Assembly: GCA_009746045.1 (NCBI GenBank)
Contig: RPFO01000072.1
Coordinates: forward strand, 1,011,893 to 1,075,892
Source of the DNA: Mesostigma viride
Lineage: Eukaryota > Streptophyta > Mesostigmatophyceae > Mesostigmatales > Mesostigmataceae
Direction of reading: 5' to 3'
DNA length: 64,000 bases
Position numbers and translations under genes: made by a program
Notes under the pieces: model-generated
Told to the model about the DNA's origin: nothing
What the model saw: only the letters and a program-made list of their open reading frames with translations
The model's database searches: none
In this document: positions 27,000 to 38,746 of the stretch, one piece after another
Numbering within the stretch: the first letter of the stretch is position 1
Layout: every line of letters starts with the position of its first letter

Positions 27000-27315
27000 T
27001 TCACCTGTCACCGCCACACGTGTGTGTGCCCACCTTCATTAGGATTCGCTGATACTCATTTCCCTTCTCACCTCTTTGGTCCATAATTGGCTAATAAAAT
27101 ATACCCATTTCCCCGAAATTTTCGGAAGAACCTCACCCTTATTATGCTTGCAAATTCGGGACAAATTCGGTGGATGTATGTCGGTATGTATGTATGGATG
27201 GATGGATGGATTGACGGATTTTCATCCCCTATTCCTATGTTTTCTCACGTGTACGGCCTTATAAGCTTCGCCAATTCTGGCGAACCTAACGGTTCTTCCG
27301 AAAATTGGCTCCGCC
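26620..27315. mobile_element. 696-bp element with perfect 25-bp terminal inverted repeats
   Basis: The 25-bp arm starting GGCGGAGCCAATTTTCGG (26,620-26,644) is present as its exact complement at 27,291-27,315. A 16-bp direct copy of its inner part lies at 27,117-27,132. No clear target duplication is visible. A fragment resembling the C-terminus of a non-LTR polyprotein lies inside. Confidence 0.6.
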
Positions 27316-27502
27316 AGATAAAACGCAGGCACCGCGCGTGGCTGCCCACGGCGTGTTTTGCAGCCCGCCTTTGTCCAAAATATCTGGCCTGGAAAATGGA
27401 CTTTGGCCGGCTTTGACGCTGCAGCTGGATCGGGCTTGACGAGAGCTGTCGAATGCCGTATAGAAGTCCGTCAGAGGAGGAGGTGGTGGGCTGCTAGCCT
27501 AA

Positions 27503-27588
27503 TTCTACCGTTAAGTTGCGTTCCCGCGTTAAGTTGCGGCGCCGGCCAAGTTTTTGGGGGCGATCGCAACTTAACGCGGGAATGACTG
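27503..27588. mobile_element. Degenerate MITE-like element, second copy
   Basis: The right end CGCAACTTAACGCGGGAATG, then ACTGTA, is intact; the left end is degenerate (ACCGTTAAGTTGCG). It abuts the fold-back structure that starts at about 27,595. Confidence 0.55.
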
Positions 27589-27594
27589 TATATA

Positions 27595-28590
27595 CATCGA
27601 TTCCTTGCGGAATCGATACTAAGCGCTTACTTTCGATTCCGCAGGAATCGATGCTTATAACTAAAACTTTTGCTTGCGCCGGCAAGGCTAAGGCCGATAC
27701 TAGTCGGGTCATCGAATTGGCTATTCGATTATCGAAGTTGCCTATTCGACCATCGAACTTTCCTATTTGATTATCGAATTTTCCTTATTTGATTAACATA
27801 GCACATTAATTAGGCCGAACGTTTAGCGTCCGCAACGTTATTCGCATTTCTAGGCGAAAAATCCACCCCCGGAACGATCCTAGCGGGATTCGAACCCGGG
27901 ATGCCGGCGTGTCGCAGCAGTCTTAGTTATAAACAACGATTCCTTACGGAATCGATACTAAGCGCTTAGTATCGATTCCGCAAGGAATCGATGTATATAA
28001 CTAAGACTGTTGCGACATGCCGGCATCCCGGGTTCGAATCCCGCTAGGATCGTTCCGGGGGTGGATTTTTCGCCTAGTAATGCGAATAACGTTGCGGACG
28101 CTAAACGTTCGGCCTAATGTGCTATGTTAATCGAAAAAAAAGGCAAGTGCTCTCCGCTGACTAGGCGGTGTACTAGCGCTAGCTATTCGACTGATATGAT
28201 GTGCTCAACCGGCTAATCATCTGTGTTGTTCGACGTCGCTCCGAAAATCGGCTAAGTCCCCGAAATCGGCTAATTTCCACGCGATGTCTCGCTATAATCG
28301 ACTAGGCCTAGTTCGGTGGCTCGCTGGGCGCCGAGTATGATAGGCCGCTGGCATCTGACCCCCTGTCGACTAGGAAATTTCGACAATCGAATAAGGAAAA
28401 TTCGATAATCGAATAGGAAAGTTCGATGGTCAAATAGGCAACTTCGATAATCGAATAGCCAATTCGATGACCCGACTAGTATCGGCCTTAGCCTTGCCGG
28501 CGCAAGCAAAAGTTTTAGTTATATGCATCGATTCCTTGCGGAATCGATACTAAGCGCTTAGTTTCGATTCCGCAGGAATCGATGTTTATA
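27595..28590. mobile_element. Fold-back structure with three hairpin modules and tRNA-like T-arms
   Basis: Outer arms 27,595-27,790 and 28,375-28,590 are inverted copies, each ending in a ~57-bp palindromic module (ATCGATTCC, GCGGAATCGAT, ACTAAGCGCTTAG). An inner palindrome of about 335 bp (27,797-28,132, centre about 27,961) carries a third module. Both arms of the inner palindrome contain CGGGTTCGAATCCCG, a perfect tRNA T-arm, but no acceptor or anticodon arms. About 240 bp (28,133-28,374) are unpaired. Likely a nested fold-back transposable element. Confidence 0.75.
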
Positions 28591-28664
28591 ACTGGCTGAA
28601 GGGAATATTAAGAGCCTTACGGAGCATCTTGGTAACGGCGCCGTTGAGGCAGTCTTCCTGCGCC

Positions 28665-29097
28665 AGTTAGATGAGATGCTTAGGCTGACACACGGATTTC
28701 CGGCCTGCGCGCCGCGTATTGCCTACCGCGGCTGAGCGGGACACCTCAGTACTGTACGGCAGGGCGTACGGTACTGAGGCGTCATGTGGACTGACGTGCA
28801 GTTAGTGCCAGACTGTTCCTAGGTGCTAGATCGACCCGCCAGGTCCGGTGTAGCCGGGCCTGACGGGCCGAGTCTTAGCTGGTCGCTAGTGACGTGGTCG
28901 CATGGCATTGCAGTGTCCAGTTGTCCACTGGTAGGTGCTGCAGGTAGCACTGCCATAGGCATATAGGCGTAGCACTGGGGAGTGCCGCAGCACCCGAGTT
29001 TGCCCAGACGTTCCATTCTGAGCCCTCAAGCTTACACCACTCTCATTGTATTATTGCTAATACAACCATCGTTCCCTTTCAGCTTTCGGTAGTTGTC
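28665..29097 (+). repeat. C1 copia element, 5' LTR
   Basis: About 433 bp matching in inverse orientation the sequence at 45,487-45,919, the 3' LTR of the second copy. It starts AGTTAGATGAGATGC and ends near GGTAGTTGTC. The end bases are uncertain, since the usual TG...CA was not seen. Confidence 0.8.
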
Positions 29098-29164
29098 CAT
29101 AGTCGTTAGACTCGTTCCAACTTGGACTGAAAAGCTTTTTTATTTTTTCCGAAAAACAAAAAAT

Positions 29165-31816
29165 ATGGCTTCCAACGACAACAACAACAAGGAGGGGAAG
29201 GCGCCTGCCAGGCGCACATCACCCCGACTCTCGCCGGAGGGCACACCCTCCGCCAACGATGCAGCGAGGGTGACGCCTAACGTCACCTTCCGCACGGTGG
29301 TCGCCGACCACCCCAGGCGTCAGACCCCGCAGGTGGGGCCCGGCGCCCGGGGGATGGCGAGCGGACGTCCGTTTGCCACTGGCGGCTCGTCCGCCATGGC
29401 ACCCGGGGGGCAGGTCCCCCGGGCACGTAATTCCCCCGTCGCAGGTGATGGGGGTCGTGAACGGAGTGACTCCTCGGAAGAGGACGGGGAGGTGCCGCCT
29501 GCGAGGCCACGGCCTTCGCTAGAGATTTCTTCCCAGACGCCTGCGACGTCTGGAAATCTCTCGGTGGGCCGACAGATGGCCATCAAGGACATCGACCGGT
29601 ATGGTGCGCATGTTCCGCCGCCTGTCGAGTTCGGGCGCTTACCGCATCTTCTCCCCATCGGGGAAGATGACATCCCAGCGTTCATTTCGGTGAACGGCTG
29701 GATCATTCATCAGCGTTTTCAGCTGACTGCAGATGAGCCGATACATGCGATCGAGGTTCATCGGACGCAAACGATGATCGAGGATCGTCTGCGGATGCAG
29801 TTCCACCTGATCCAGGTGGCCGTTTGGCTGTGGTGTTTCGCCAATCGGCCGAGGCGCAATCCAGGCACTGTGGATCAGTGGGCGTCCAGGCAGCGTCAGA
29901 GAGAGGCGCTGCGCGTGGTCGCCAGGCAGGAGATCTCGCTGACTCCGTTGGCGCCGTGGCCCCAAGTCACGCCAGTTGGCTGGGGCCCGGAGAGGCGTGA
30001 GGCGGCTGCGATGCCGCCTGCGACGGAGCGCGGGGCGGCAGTCGCCCCGCTATCACGCCCACGGGTGGTGAAACCACCCAGGACTCTCTGGCACGGGTCA
30101 GAGGGTCCAACCTCAGCAACGGGCTCCCCCGCCCAGCGTGGGGGGCCAGGTGGCTGAGGAGGCCACCGGGGTTGCAGGGACCCCGGCGGCGACGCCAGCT
30201 CCCGGGGTCGCAGGGACCCCGGCAGCGACGCCCGCGCCTCCGGCGCAGGCGGGGGAGGTAACTCCCATGGAGGGTGTCACTGGCACCTCCAGCGGCTCTG
30301 GGGGGCAGGCCCCCTCTAGTCGCAACAGGGATAAGGCCCTGGCTGGGCCCGAGGGGCCTCAGGGTCCCACCTGGGCAGGGCAGCAGCCGGCACGGCTGGA
30401 CGGCGATCTGGAAGGTCGGGACTTCATCACCCTGAGTGATGAGTCTGTGTGGCGGGCCCTTCAGGCTGCCACAGCCTCCTTCCGTGGGCTGGCCGACAGG
30501 AGCCAGCAGATGCACGTCGCGGAGGCGGGCAGCCTGGTGTGTGCGATTATCACGCACATCCTGGGCTTGCCCAACCTCCAAGCGGCCACACGCAGGGTGT
30601 GTGACGACTTGCTGCCTGCCCTGCAGGCCCTCCTCTCAGGAAGGAGGGTGCAGGGTGACAGGGTTCGCCTGGTGCGACTCCTGGAGCTCCTGCACAATGC
30701 CATCCTGAAAGGGGCGGGTAGGTGGTTGCCTACCTGGCTGCATCATGACTTTACTAACCCTACTGACGATGAAGTGTCTCTCTCTCCCACCTTCCATGAC
30801 TGGGAGGAGGCCCGCAGCAGGAGGCGGGAAGTCACACATACTCACACCCCCACCCAGCCCACCCTTATATTGCCTACCCATCCTACGCAGCCCATGCTTG
30901 CCTCTCCTGCTCAGCTCACTCAGATAGCACCTCCCTCTCAGCATGTCTCTCCTGTGAATGCTGCAGCAGCAACACCATCTTCTCCCTCACCCCCTGCATC
31001 CCCCTCCAGGTGGCCCACATACAATGAAAACCGTCCTGTGGATAGGATTAATGTCAGGGGGCTGCCTGAGGGGTATACTAGGGAGCAGGGGAATCATGCA
31101 CTTCTCTCTCTCAGCTGGCTAGGGAGGAACTGAATGTCAAGAATTGGTTTGGATCCCTCATGCAGGGGGATTTCTACCATCAGTCCTCCTCTCAGATTCA
31201 GAATCTCATCCTTGTCTTCCAGCGTAGGTATCCCAAGTGGCAGGACACGCAGGCTAGGGCAGTTTGGGAGGCCTTCATGAAGGAGCTAACTGACCTCCTC
31301 TCCACCCCCTCATCTGTGGACATTTATGGGGCATTCAGGTGGGTAGAGGAATACAGGGTCACATCAGTGGACTATGTGGCTGAGACAAAGAAATATGAGC
31401 TAGCCATCAAAGCACGTCCTGATGTCCAGCAGCTAGATCACAAGTTCTTGCTGCGTTCCTTCCTTGAGAAACTCAAACTTAACAAAAACACCTACGCTAT
31501 GCTTGCAACAGGAATGGCAAAGTACTGGGAGGACATGAAGGAGGCATTGGATTATATCAAGCTGGCCCTGGCCCCACTCAGCCAGGGGGCCATGGGCACC
31601 TCTGTAAAGAGGGTCAGGGGGGAGGATAGGGAGGAGGAGGACAGGGAGAGGGAAGACAGGAGCAAGAGGCCTGTAACCATGGCTGAGGTGAAGTCCCTGC
31701 TGGGACAGCTGTTTAAGGGCAAGGGCAAGGGCAAGGGCACGGGCACGGGCAAGGGCAAGGGCAAGGGCAGGGGCTGGGGCAAGGGCAAGGGTAAGGAGCA
31801 GTCTCCCTCCAATTAA
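29165..31816 (+). pseudogene. C1 Gag (frame-broken)
   Basis: Starts MASNDNNNKEGKAPARR at 29,165. The frame shifts near 30,100-30,150 (close to a G6 run), continues as VAEEATGVAGTPAATPAPG..., RRVCDDLLPALQALLSG, LPEGYTREQGNHALLSL, and shifts again near 31,115, where this copy lacks one base that C2 has. The last part (31,160-31,816) has DFYHQSSS, the conserved Gag helices WEAFMKELTDLLS and VEEYRVTSVDYV, and a Lys/Gly-rich tail ending at TAA just before a CAA microsatellite. Forms the virus-like particle of the element. Confidence 0.75.
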
Positions 31817-31828
31817 GGGGGGCAGCTC

Positions 31829-31844
31829 CAGCAACAACAACAGC

Positions 31845-31876
<32 letters not shown>

Positions 31877-32455
31877 AAACAACAACAACAACAAGCAGGA
31901 CAAGGAGGACAAGTCTTCTCTGCGGTGCACCCGCTGTGGCATGAAGTACCATGAACGACCTACCTGCCACAAGAACGAGGACGAGCTGGGGCATCTGGAC
32001 GTCCTGTGCCACAAGTGCCACGGGCCGCCCCACGGTGACCCCAAGGACTGCAAGCGGCCTCCTTATACGGCAAGAAGTGTGAGTCTCCCTCTCATGCTGG
32101 CTTGAGTGTGCCTGCTTCACCTCTTTCATCTGCATGCCCCACTGTCAGAGCAGTGAGCAGTTCTGGAGAGGTGCTACAGCTGGTTTCCGAAGATTATGTC
32201 TCTAAACCAACCTTCACATCTATGGTTCCCAAGGTGTGCAGGGTGTCCCCATCAGAGGATGCTCATATCAGTATTCAGGAGCTTCAATGCTTTGCAGTTG
32301 CACTTCCTTTATGGGCATGAAGTGAGTGCAGAGGTGGTGGCAGCAGCAATAGGGGGGGCAGCACTCAGACGTGCTTGCCAGGTGGTCAGATCCCACTGCC
32401 AGCATTGTCAGTTCAATGCACCCAAACCCCCTAAGTGGCATGTAGCTACCCCACC
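31829..32455 (+). pseudogene. C1 zinc knuckles and integrase N-terminus
   Basis: After the (CAA)n run the frame reads CTRCGMKYHERPTC (C-x2-C-x4-H-x4-C) and CHKCHGPPHGDPKDC (C-x2-C-x4-H-x5-C), two CCHC knuckles. Further on, after frame changes, HFLYGHEVSAE and CQHCQ form the HHCC zinc finger of integrase. Between them there is room for only about 70 residues, too short for a retropepsin domain. Confidence 0.75.
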
Positions 32456-33062
32456 TAAGTGCAATGTTCAGCGCCCAGGTTTCCCCACCGTAGGTGAGGA
32501 TGGTCGAAACAACGACCTTGGAAAGGTCGCGTTTGACCACCCGGGGAAGGTGCGGGTTACTCCACCAATCGGACGGTGGTCGTGGAGAGCCGCCCATGCA
32601 GGACAGGTTGATCCGGTGCGAGTTGCAGGTCGTCGTCGCGGTCGGGGAGCCAGCTGCCGAGCAGCTTGAAGCGGGAGGTGTAGGGAACCAGCGTGTCGTC
32701 AAGTCGAGGCGGAGGTCGGGGGGGGGCTGGGCCAGGCCGACGGCCATGGCCTCCGTCTTAGGGCTACTGTAATCTCGAGGCCCAGTGACTGCGCGGGCTT
32801 CGAGGGCCAGGCAGTCCAGCCAAAGCTGGATGTGCTCAGGTCGTTCGAGGAGCGTGATGTCGTCAGCATGCATAGATGAGGTCGGAGAGCGAGTACTGGG
32901 CATTCGTTGCCCCACCATGCCGCCCCAATCATTCATGATGTCTAGGCCAGGCGGGCGTTGGGCTCTGAGCTGTGCAAAGCGAGCACGTGCCTGGCGCATA
33001 ACATAATCCACTACGATGATGAACAGGTACTGACGGTGACAGGACACAGCCTTGCCAGACAC
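32456..33062 (-). pseudogene. Non-LTR retrotransposon RT fragment
   Basis: Minus-strand reading with YLFIIVVDYVMRQA, the catalytic SSMHADDITLLERPEH (ADD), LDCLALEARAV, SPKTEAM, and VVSTILTYGGETWALN. This order (LSP-LF, ADD, K-T, LTYG-E-W) is that of APE-type non-LTR RTs such as RTE/CR1-like clades. Both ends are missing and frames shift around the thumb. It replaces the 3' half of copia C1. Confidence 0.8.
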
Positions 33063-33700
33063 CTGTCTGCAGTGGACATGGCGAGGCGGTGCCGTGTGAT
33101 GTTATGGCATGATGTTATGACCAGTAGCTAATAAACCCAAGCCGGTAGATCCGGTGCCTCGGGTCACCCGCTACGGTAGGTACAGTGAAACCGGACACGG
33201 TGCCCACAATCCTGTTATCGTGATTAGATAGATTTCTTTCGCATGTCATTCATTTCTTACATGAGGAGTATGCTCACGTGACAGCTAGGCTGCTGGGAAC
33301 GAAATTGAAAGGGCGCCACGCGTAATATCGCAGCTTGGATCTCCAGTAGCAACGACAGTCCTGCCATGCACGTGTGTGCACCAGCACTATGTGTACGGTC
33401 GTTATTCCCCGACTTACACGTTTGTGCCTAGGGCAGTATAAACAAAAGGAAATTTGACTTTCCCGCCATAATATACCGTGTATGGCTTACGAGGTCGCTT
33501 CTGCTCAGTGCTCACTGCCTGCTTGCCGGCTGCCTTGCTGCCATGCCATGCTGAGCCGCCTGAATAATCGGACTGCGGGCGAAAGCTTGCAGCTTTCGGG
33601 GCACACCCACTGCCCACCGGGTTTTCCCGTGGACCCCTGTCGGGTCCCGGGAGCGCCCGGTGGGGTGTCCCGTGGGATCGACACCCTGGGATCTCAGTTT
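33063..33700. other. Dispersed repeat copy 2 and unassigned sequence
   Basis: 33,100-33,285 is an inverted, internally deleted relative of 25,131-25,570. The rest shows no supported feature. Confidence 0.55.
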
Positions 33701-34382
33701 CCCTGGGTGTTGCCACACCTGTACTTGTTAATTGAAGGAGCAGAACAGTCTCCTCGTGCTGCTCGATCTGGTCCAGCCTCAGGATGGAGAGGCAGTTGGG
33801 GTGCTTGCAGGGCTTGAAGGCGGCCGCAGCCGCCATCCTGGTGATCTGGGGGTTGGACACGTACAGACTCCCGTTTCTGGGAAGGTCCTTGCGGCAGAAA
33901 GGGCAGTTGTACTGGTGGTTGTGCGCCATCCGGATGGCACACTCGATCCTCGCAGCAGAGGTTGCCGCAGGGGTGGAACTCCCCGTTCTCCAACAGGAGA
34001 ATGACGAACTTGGTGCGTTCTTGGAAGCAGATCCCGCGCTCGTACTTGGTCATAGATCTCCAGCTGCAGCTTTGCGTGGTCGTGCAGTTTGAGGAGTTCT
34101 GGGAACAGGGGGTTGTCAGACCACCGGTGCTTGCCAGCGATGTGGTGAGCTATAGGGCGGCTGGATCTGAACATCGCAGACTCGGATACAGGGGCTGCAA
34201 GGCAAAAAAAGACAAGGGAAAAAGGAAAAAGATGATGTAAGACAGCTGACAATGGATGGGGTCCACGGGAAATAAAGTCAAATGATGGCCAAGTGCAAGA
34301 AAGAGAGGGCACACAGTGCTCACTCACCGTTCATCATCACGGCCTTGTTCTTCTCTGGACGCACCGGGTCCTGATACGGCAT
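33700..34382 (-). pseudogene. RING-finger protein gene, two exons, frame-broken
   Basis: Exon a: ATG at 34,382 to donor G|GTGAGTGAG at 34,328 (MPYQDPVRPEKNKAVMMN). A 132-bp intron with a strong polypyrimidine acceptor ends at 34,196. Exon b continues in frame (SESAMFRSSRPIAHH, NPLFPELLKLHDHAKLQLE). The frame shifts by one near 34,050 (YERGICFQERTKFVILLLEN) and again near 33,935, giving FHPCGNLCCE then ECAIRMAHNHQYNCPFCRKD, the second half of a C3HC4-type RING. A predicted E3 ubiquitin-ligase-like protein. The first zinc pair is not obvious and the usual CGH is CGN. Decay and assembly indels are both possible. Confidence 0.55.
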
Positions 34383-36464
34383 AGTCACGTGGGTCTGATG
34401 ACTAGAACTGGCAGAAGGCCTGCTTTCATGGCTATGGACTCGGATGGGCCCGGCCTGCTCATGTCCCTGTGCATCCCCACGAGAAATCCTGACATTCTGT
34501 GCCAACCTAGGCCTGACCATGGCTGACTATCAAAAAAAAGTTGTGCGTGGCGACAAAGTTTCGGTGTGCTACCGTGCTGGTTGGCGAGATGGTGCCTTGG
34601 TGAGTTCGGTGGTGGCCCTTTATACCCATTCAGCCATTCTGGCCACCCGAGTCCCGTGGGTGAGCGATTTATGTCCACGGGAATTGCTGAATTCCCGTCC
34701 CCGCTGGACAGCCACGAGATTTCGCATACGTGGCGCCTTGCGTGTAGCAGTGCAGGTCACCAGAGTGGCATCTGATCCTGACACCTGGCCCAAAGGCCAA
34801 CAGGTGCATGTTGTGAGTGAGGCGCATGCACGCCCAAGGTACGTTGTCAAGTGTAATGTGATGCTTGTCACGATTTTTTGTCATGCACAACCCAAACAGC
34901 ATGCTTACAGTGGTGGTAATGGATGCATTAGCTCTTACTCGTCACGGTGACACCAGCATGAACTTCGCATATTCTATTCTACCTGCCATGTACGGTATAA
35001 ACTCCCGAGAGCACATAATAATGCCCAAGACTCGAATATATACAAAAAGGCTCCATACCAAGGTATGTGAATGGAAGCAAACATATGCCATTGTGTATGG
35101 TAATGCCCCAACCACAATAGTCTGTCCAGCTCATTTCACCCAGAACCAGCAAGTCGTACAACGCCTTCATCAAAGCTTCCTTGAGAAAATCCCCGGCATC
35201 GCGCCGCGTTGCTGCACCGAGTGTGTTGGAAGTGACACCGGAGCTGACTCAGTCACAGTTGCGGGCAATATACTTCAGAAAACCCTTTGACGCCGTGGTG
35301 CATGTCCGGAGAGACGACATCACGCCGCACATTGGGACCTCGCGGGCGCTGAATGACAGGTCGAATCTTGTCAAGAAGATAATCGAAAGCGTCAAGCGTG
35401 ACCTGAGACGTTTCCTGCATCAAGAGATAGAAGAGAGAGACGTCTCCCGCAGTTTCAGGATCGCCTCGTCGCCACCTCCTCATCTGGTACGCGAAGTCAT
35501 TGATCCTTTCCATGGACTCAAAACCCGGCGTGACACCCGCGCAGTTGCGAGGCCCACGCCCGGCGGATCATCTTCTCTAGATCTGACTGCGCGGAACATG
35601 TCCTCGCGATTAGCCCCCCCCCCCGCCCCCCCCGGCACGAGCACGTGATGATATTAACAGATCCCATAGCTGGCGAAGCTTCTGCCTTTTATAAAGCGCA
35701 GCCATCATCGTACGTATACTTTGCCAACCCATGATTGCTGCCAGAAACGACTAACGAGGAGTGGGGAAAGGCTATCAAACGAGAAGCACTGAGATCAAGG
35801 ATACGAACGCCTTTGTCTAACCAGGCCAAGAATCGAGTCACAGCCAAGAAATACGCCAGCCTCCTCTATAGCCAGGACGAATGGCTGCCCAATGACGCTT
35901 GTAATGTAACTACAGAGAATAACTGACGCGTAGAATGCCAAACTAGAACGCAGGTATATCAGTAACTCTCTCGAGTAGGATCGACGCCAGGAGAGCGTCA
36001 TGAAGAAGTCACTGTAACAGACATGCAATGTGGAGAGGAAATGAAACAAAACCTTTGGTGCAATCCCAAAAGCTACAAAGATCGGTAGCGAGATCACGTT
36101 CGTGATGGCAAGAAGCAGGAAGCACTGATCAAGTGTCGGCCATAGTTTATTATGGAATGATGACCATGAACGCCGACGATGTCATTTTGTCGACAAAAGC
36201 TGGAACGTGCAGTTTGTGGCCAGGATCGGTCCGCGCCAAGGTGCGCCGACTTTCCCGCGCAAATTCTTCTGTTCACACATGACCTTCCCCAACGAGCATT
36301 TCCGACCCTGTGAGTCAGTGAACGGATCCGGCGAACAGGCCGGCGAACAGACGCGACGAAACGGTTCACACGGCCGTTCGCAAACCCGTTCGCACACCCG
36401 TTCGCACACCTTTTTCCCCCGGACCTGTGAGTTCAGCCTAAAAGTTTTGCCATGTATCCCCACA
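34383..36464. other. Intergenic, no gene supported
   Basis: Several short open frames exist. One at 34,519 (+) starts MADYQKKVVRGDKVSVCYR, and one at 35,253-35,513 (-) with ETFD-like TLDAFDYLLDKIRPVIQR vaguely resembles the start of PIF/Harbinger proteins. Neither has enough support to call. A CGTTCGCACACC triplication lies at about 36,377-36,410. Confidence 0.4.
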
Positions 36465-37770
36465 TGTAAAGACCATCGGGCATCCTGTGGCGGATCTCCG
36501 TATGATATTCGTTCTTTTCAGGTGGCACTCGTGGTCGACGCGTGTCCCTAGAGACATTTCCCGTTGGGCGGAAGTCGAAGCAATTCGGAGATAGTACAGG
36601 ATTTGGTGTGTGGTTGGACCGAAGACGCCGTATCTCGGGTCGCGGACGGAGAGAGTAGGTGCAGTGGGATATTATTGACGTTCACTAGCTCGCATCTTTA
36701 ATGGCTTTAAAGTCGACATTTTGACGTTAGCGACTCGATCGAACTTGACTGGCGCGTAGTTGGTCGAACTTTTACGACTTGCCACCTGTCGGCTACATCA
36801 TTGTAAAGACCATCGGGCATCCTGTGGCGGATCTCCGTATGATATATATGCGGGGGGGGAGGGGGTGGGTGGGGGGGGGGGGGGCGGGGGATCCCGCAGA
36901 AACACTCTGGCGTCAGTCTCGTTGACGAGGGCGGGGGGCCTTGCGACCTCGCCTGGGGCGGGGCGTCTCACTGTGCGCGGGGGGGGGGGGGACCTCCGGG
37001 TGGGTGGGCGGGCACGGGGGCGGGGGGATCCCGTAGACTCTGGCATCTTGCTCGCTGAGGAGAGCGGGGGGCCCTGCGACCTCGCCCGGCCGGGGCGGGC
37101 CGTCTCACTGTGCTGGGGGGGAGGAGGCGGGGGACTCCCGAGGCGGTTGAACCTCCGCGGGTGGCGGGTGGGGGGGCGCGGGGGCCTTGTGACCTCGCCG
37201 TCTCACTCGGCCGCGGAGGCATCCTGTGGCAGATCTTCGTACTTTTCCGGTCTTTTTCAGGGGTCCTCGTGGTCGACGCCTGTCCTTCGCGCCACGCCTT
37301 TTCGCGGGGGGGCGGGGGGGCGCATCATGCCGGCCGGCTGAGGGCGGGGGAGGGTGGGGGGAGGGCGGGGGGGGGGCCGGGGGGGGGGAACCTCCGGCGG
37401 GTGGGTGGGGGGCGGGGGATCCCGCAGACTCTGGCGTCTCGCTGAGGAGGGCGGGGGGCCTTGCGACCTCGCCGTCTCACTCAGGCGGAGAGGCATCCTG
37501 TGGCGGATCTTCGTACTTTTCCCGGGCCAATCGGTGGGGGGGCGTATCATGATGGCTGAGGGGGGAGGGGGGGGGGGAACCTCCGGCCGGGTGGGGCCGG
37601 GGGGGGGGATCCCGCAGACTCTGGCGTCGACTCGCTGAGGAGGGTGGGGGGCCTCATTGCGACCTCAATACATGTAAAGACCATCGGCTTGCTGAGGGGG
37701 GGGGGGTTGCGACCTCGCCTGGGGCGGGGCGTCTCACTAAGGCGGCAAATGGCCTCCGGGTGGGTGGGAA
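36465..37770. repeat. G-rich repeat block
   Basis: A 44-bp phrase (TGTAAAGACCATCGGGCATC...) is exact at 36,465-36,508 and 36,802-36,845. From 36,848 to about 37,770 imperfect copies of a G-run-rich unit (GGGGGATCCCGCAGACTCTG, GGCGGGGGGCCTTGCGACC) recur at least four times, with many runs of six or more G. Confidence 0.8.
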
Positions 37771-38746
37771 CTGGGAATGAGGGCGGACGGACTGCGGTGT
37801 TTCAGGCCCACACAGCGTGTCGTTATTTGTCTAGCTCCCGACTTTTTCCTTTTTTCAGCCCCCTTCATAAGCTTCAGTTGACTTGAATCGAGTTGCCATG
37901 TGTCGGCGGACGGATCGAAACTCGGCTACTAGAGTTACGGTCGGCTTTGCGCCTTCTTTTGGGGGGGATGCGAAGCATCCCCCCCCCTTCAGCTTGTCCT
38001 ACTGTAGCAATCGATCGCACGCCAAGTAGCCTCGATGGAGTGGCATAGGGGGATAGCACATTACCAGGTACGACATGGATACTTCCCGGGTGCACGTCGA
38101 CGTGGCCCCCGCCCCGCGCTTGGGGAGTTTTCAGTACACCCCCCCCACACGTTTAAGATTCTCAGGTTTAATGAGCCCCTGGATTTGACCTCTACTAGTA
38201 GTATAATTGTAGTAGAATGTAGTAGTAGAACTTAGTAGAATCGAATCACAGTAGTAAGATTCTTTAAGATCATGAGCCCTGGATTGGTCGGACCCCAATC
38301 TTAAACGTGGGGGGGGGGGTGTCAGTAGTGGACACCCCACCGGATTCGCGAATCGCGAGTTCGCGACTGGGCGAGGAAGGTTTTTGTAAGTTGATCCCCT
38401 CTGTCGTGCCAGTCAGCGTAACGCCCCAGTAATCCAGAAAAATAATTACATCAGCCGCAGCCGGTGGGAAAGTACACCAGTGGGAACTCGCAAATTTGTA
38501 CCTGCCGGTATCCTCCATTTTCCACCACTTAAAACAACGTACTGCTACCCAGTCACAGGTGTTGACTGTTGGTGCCGACTGCCGAGTGCCGAGTGCCGAG
38601 GACATTACGTGGTCCTCGGCTGAGCGCGTGACAACGGTCATTTTACACAGATTCTCAGTACAAGAACGGGGGCTTCGCCCCCGGGCCCCCGGTAGTAACC
38701 AATATTGTGCCTCTCCGGCGTTTGTGGCCGGTCTCCAGCCGGACCC
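37771..38746. other. Intergenic, no gene supported
   Basis: Contains a GGGGGGGATGCGAAGCATCC hairpin at about 37,961-37,987 and a TAGTAGTA-rich stretch near 38,195-38,250. No supported gene. Confidence 0.5.

Larger units (their letters stand above)
28665..32455 (+). mobile_element. C1: Ty1/copia-type LTR retrotransposon, 5' half, truncated
   Basis: 5' LTR, Gag with two zinc knuckles, and the zinc-binding start of integrase, very similar to the minus-strand copy C2. The sequence then switches to an antisense non-LTR RT fragment at about 32,456, just after the integrase zinc finger (the C2 copy continues with the integrase core there). No 3' half or 3' LTR was found in the window. Confidence 0.85.

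Noticed and set aside
27875-28060. tRNA genes on both arms of the palindrome
   Set aside because: Only a T-arm (GGGTTCGAATCCC) is present; no acceptor stem, D-arm or anticodon arm can be folded around it.
34519-34950. Plus-strand gene starting MADYQKKVVRGDK
   Set aside because: No recognisable domain and no splice partners that keep frame.
35253-35513. PIF/Harbinger-like transposase start
   Set aside because: Only about 30 residues look similar, the frame stops soon after, and no catalytic DDE part was found.
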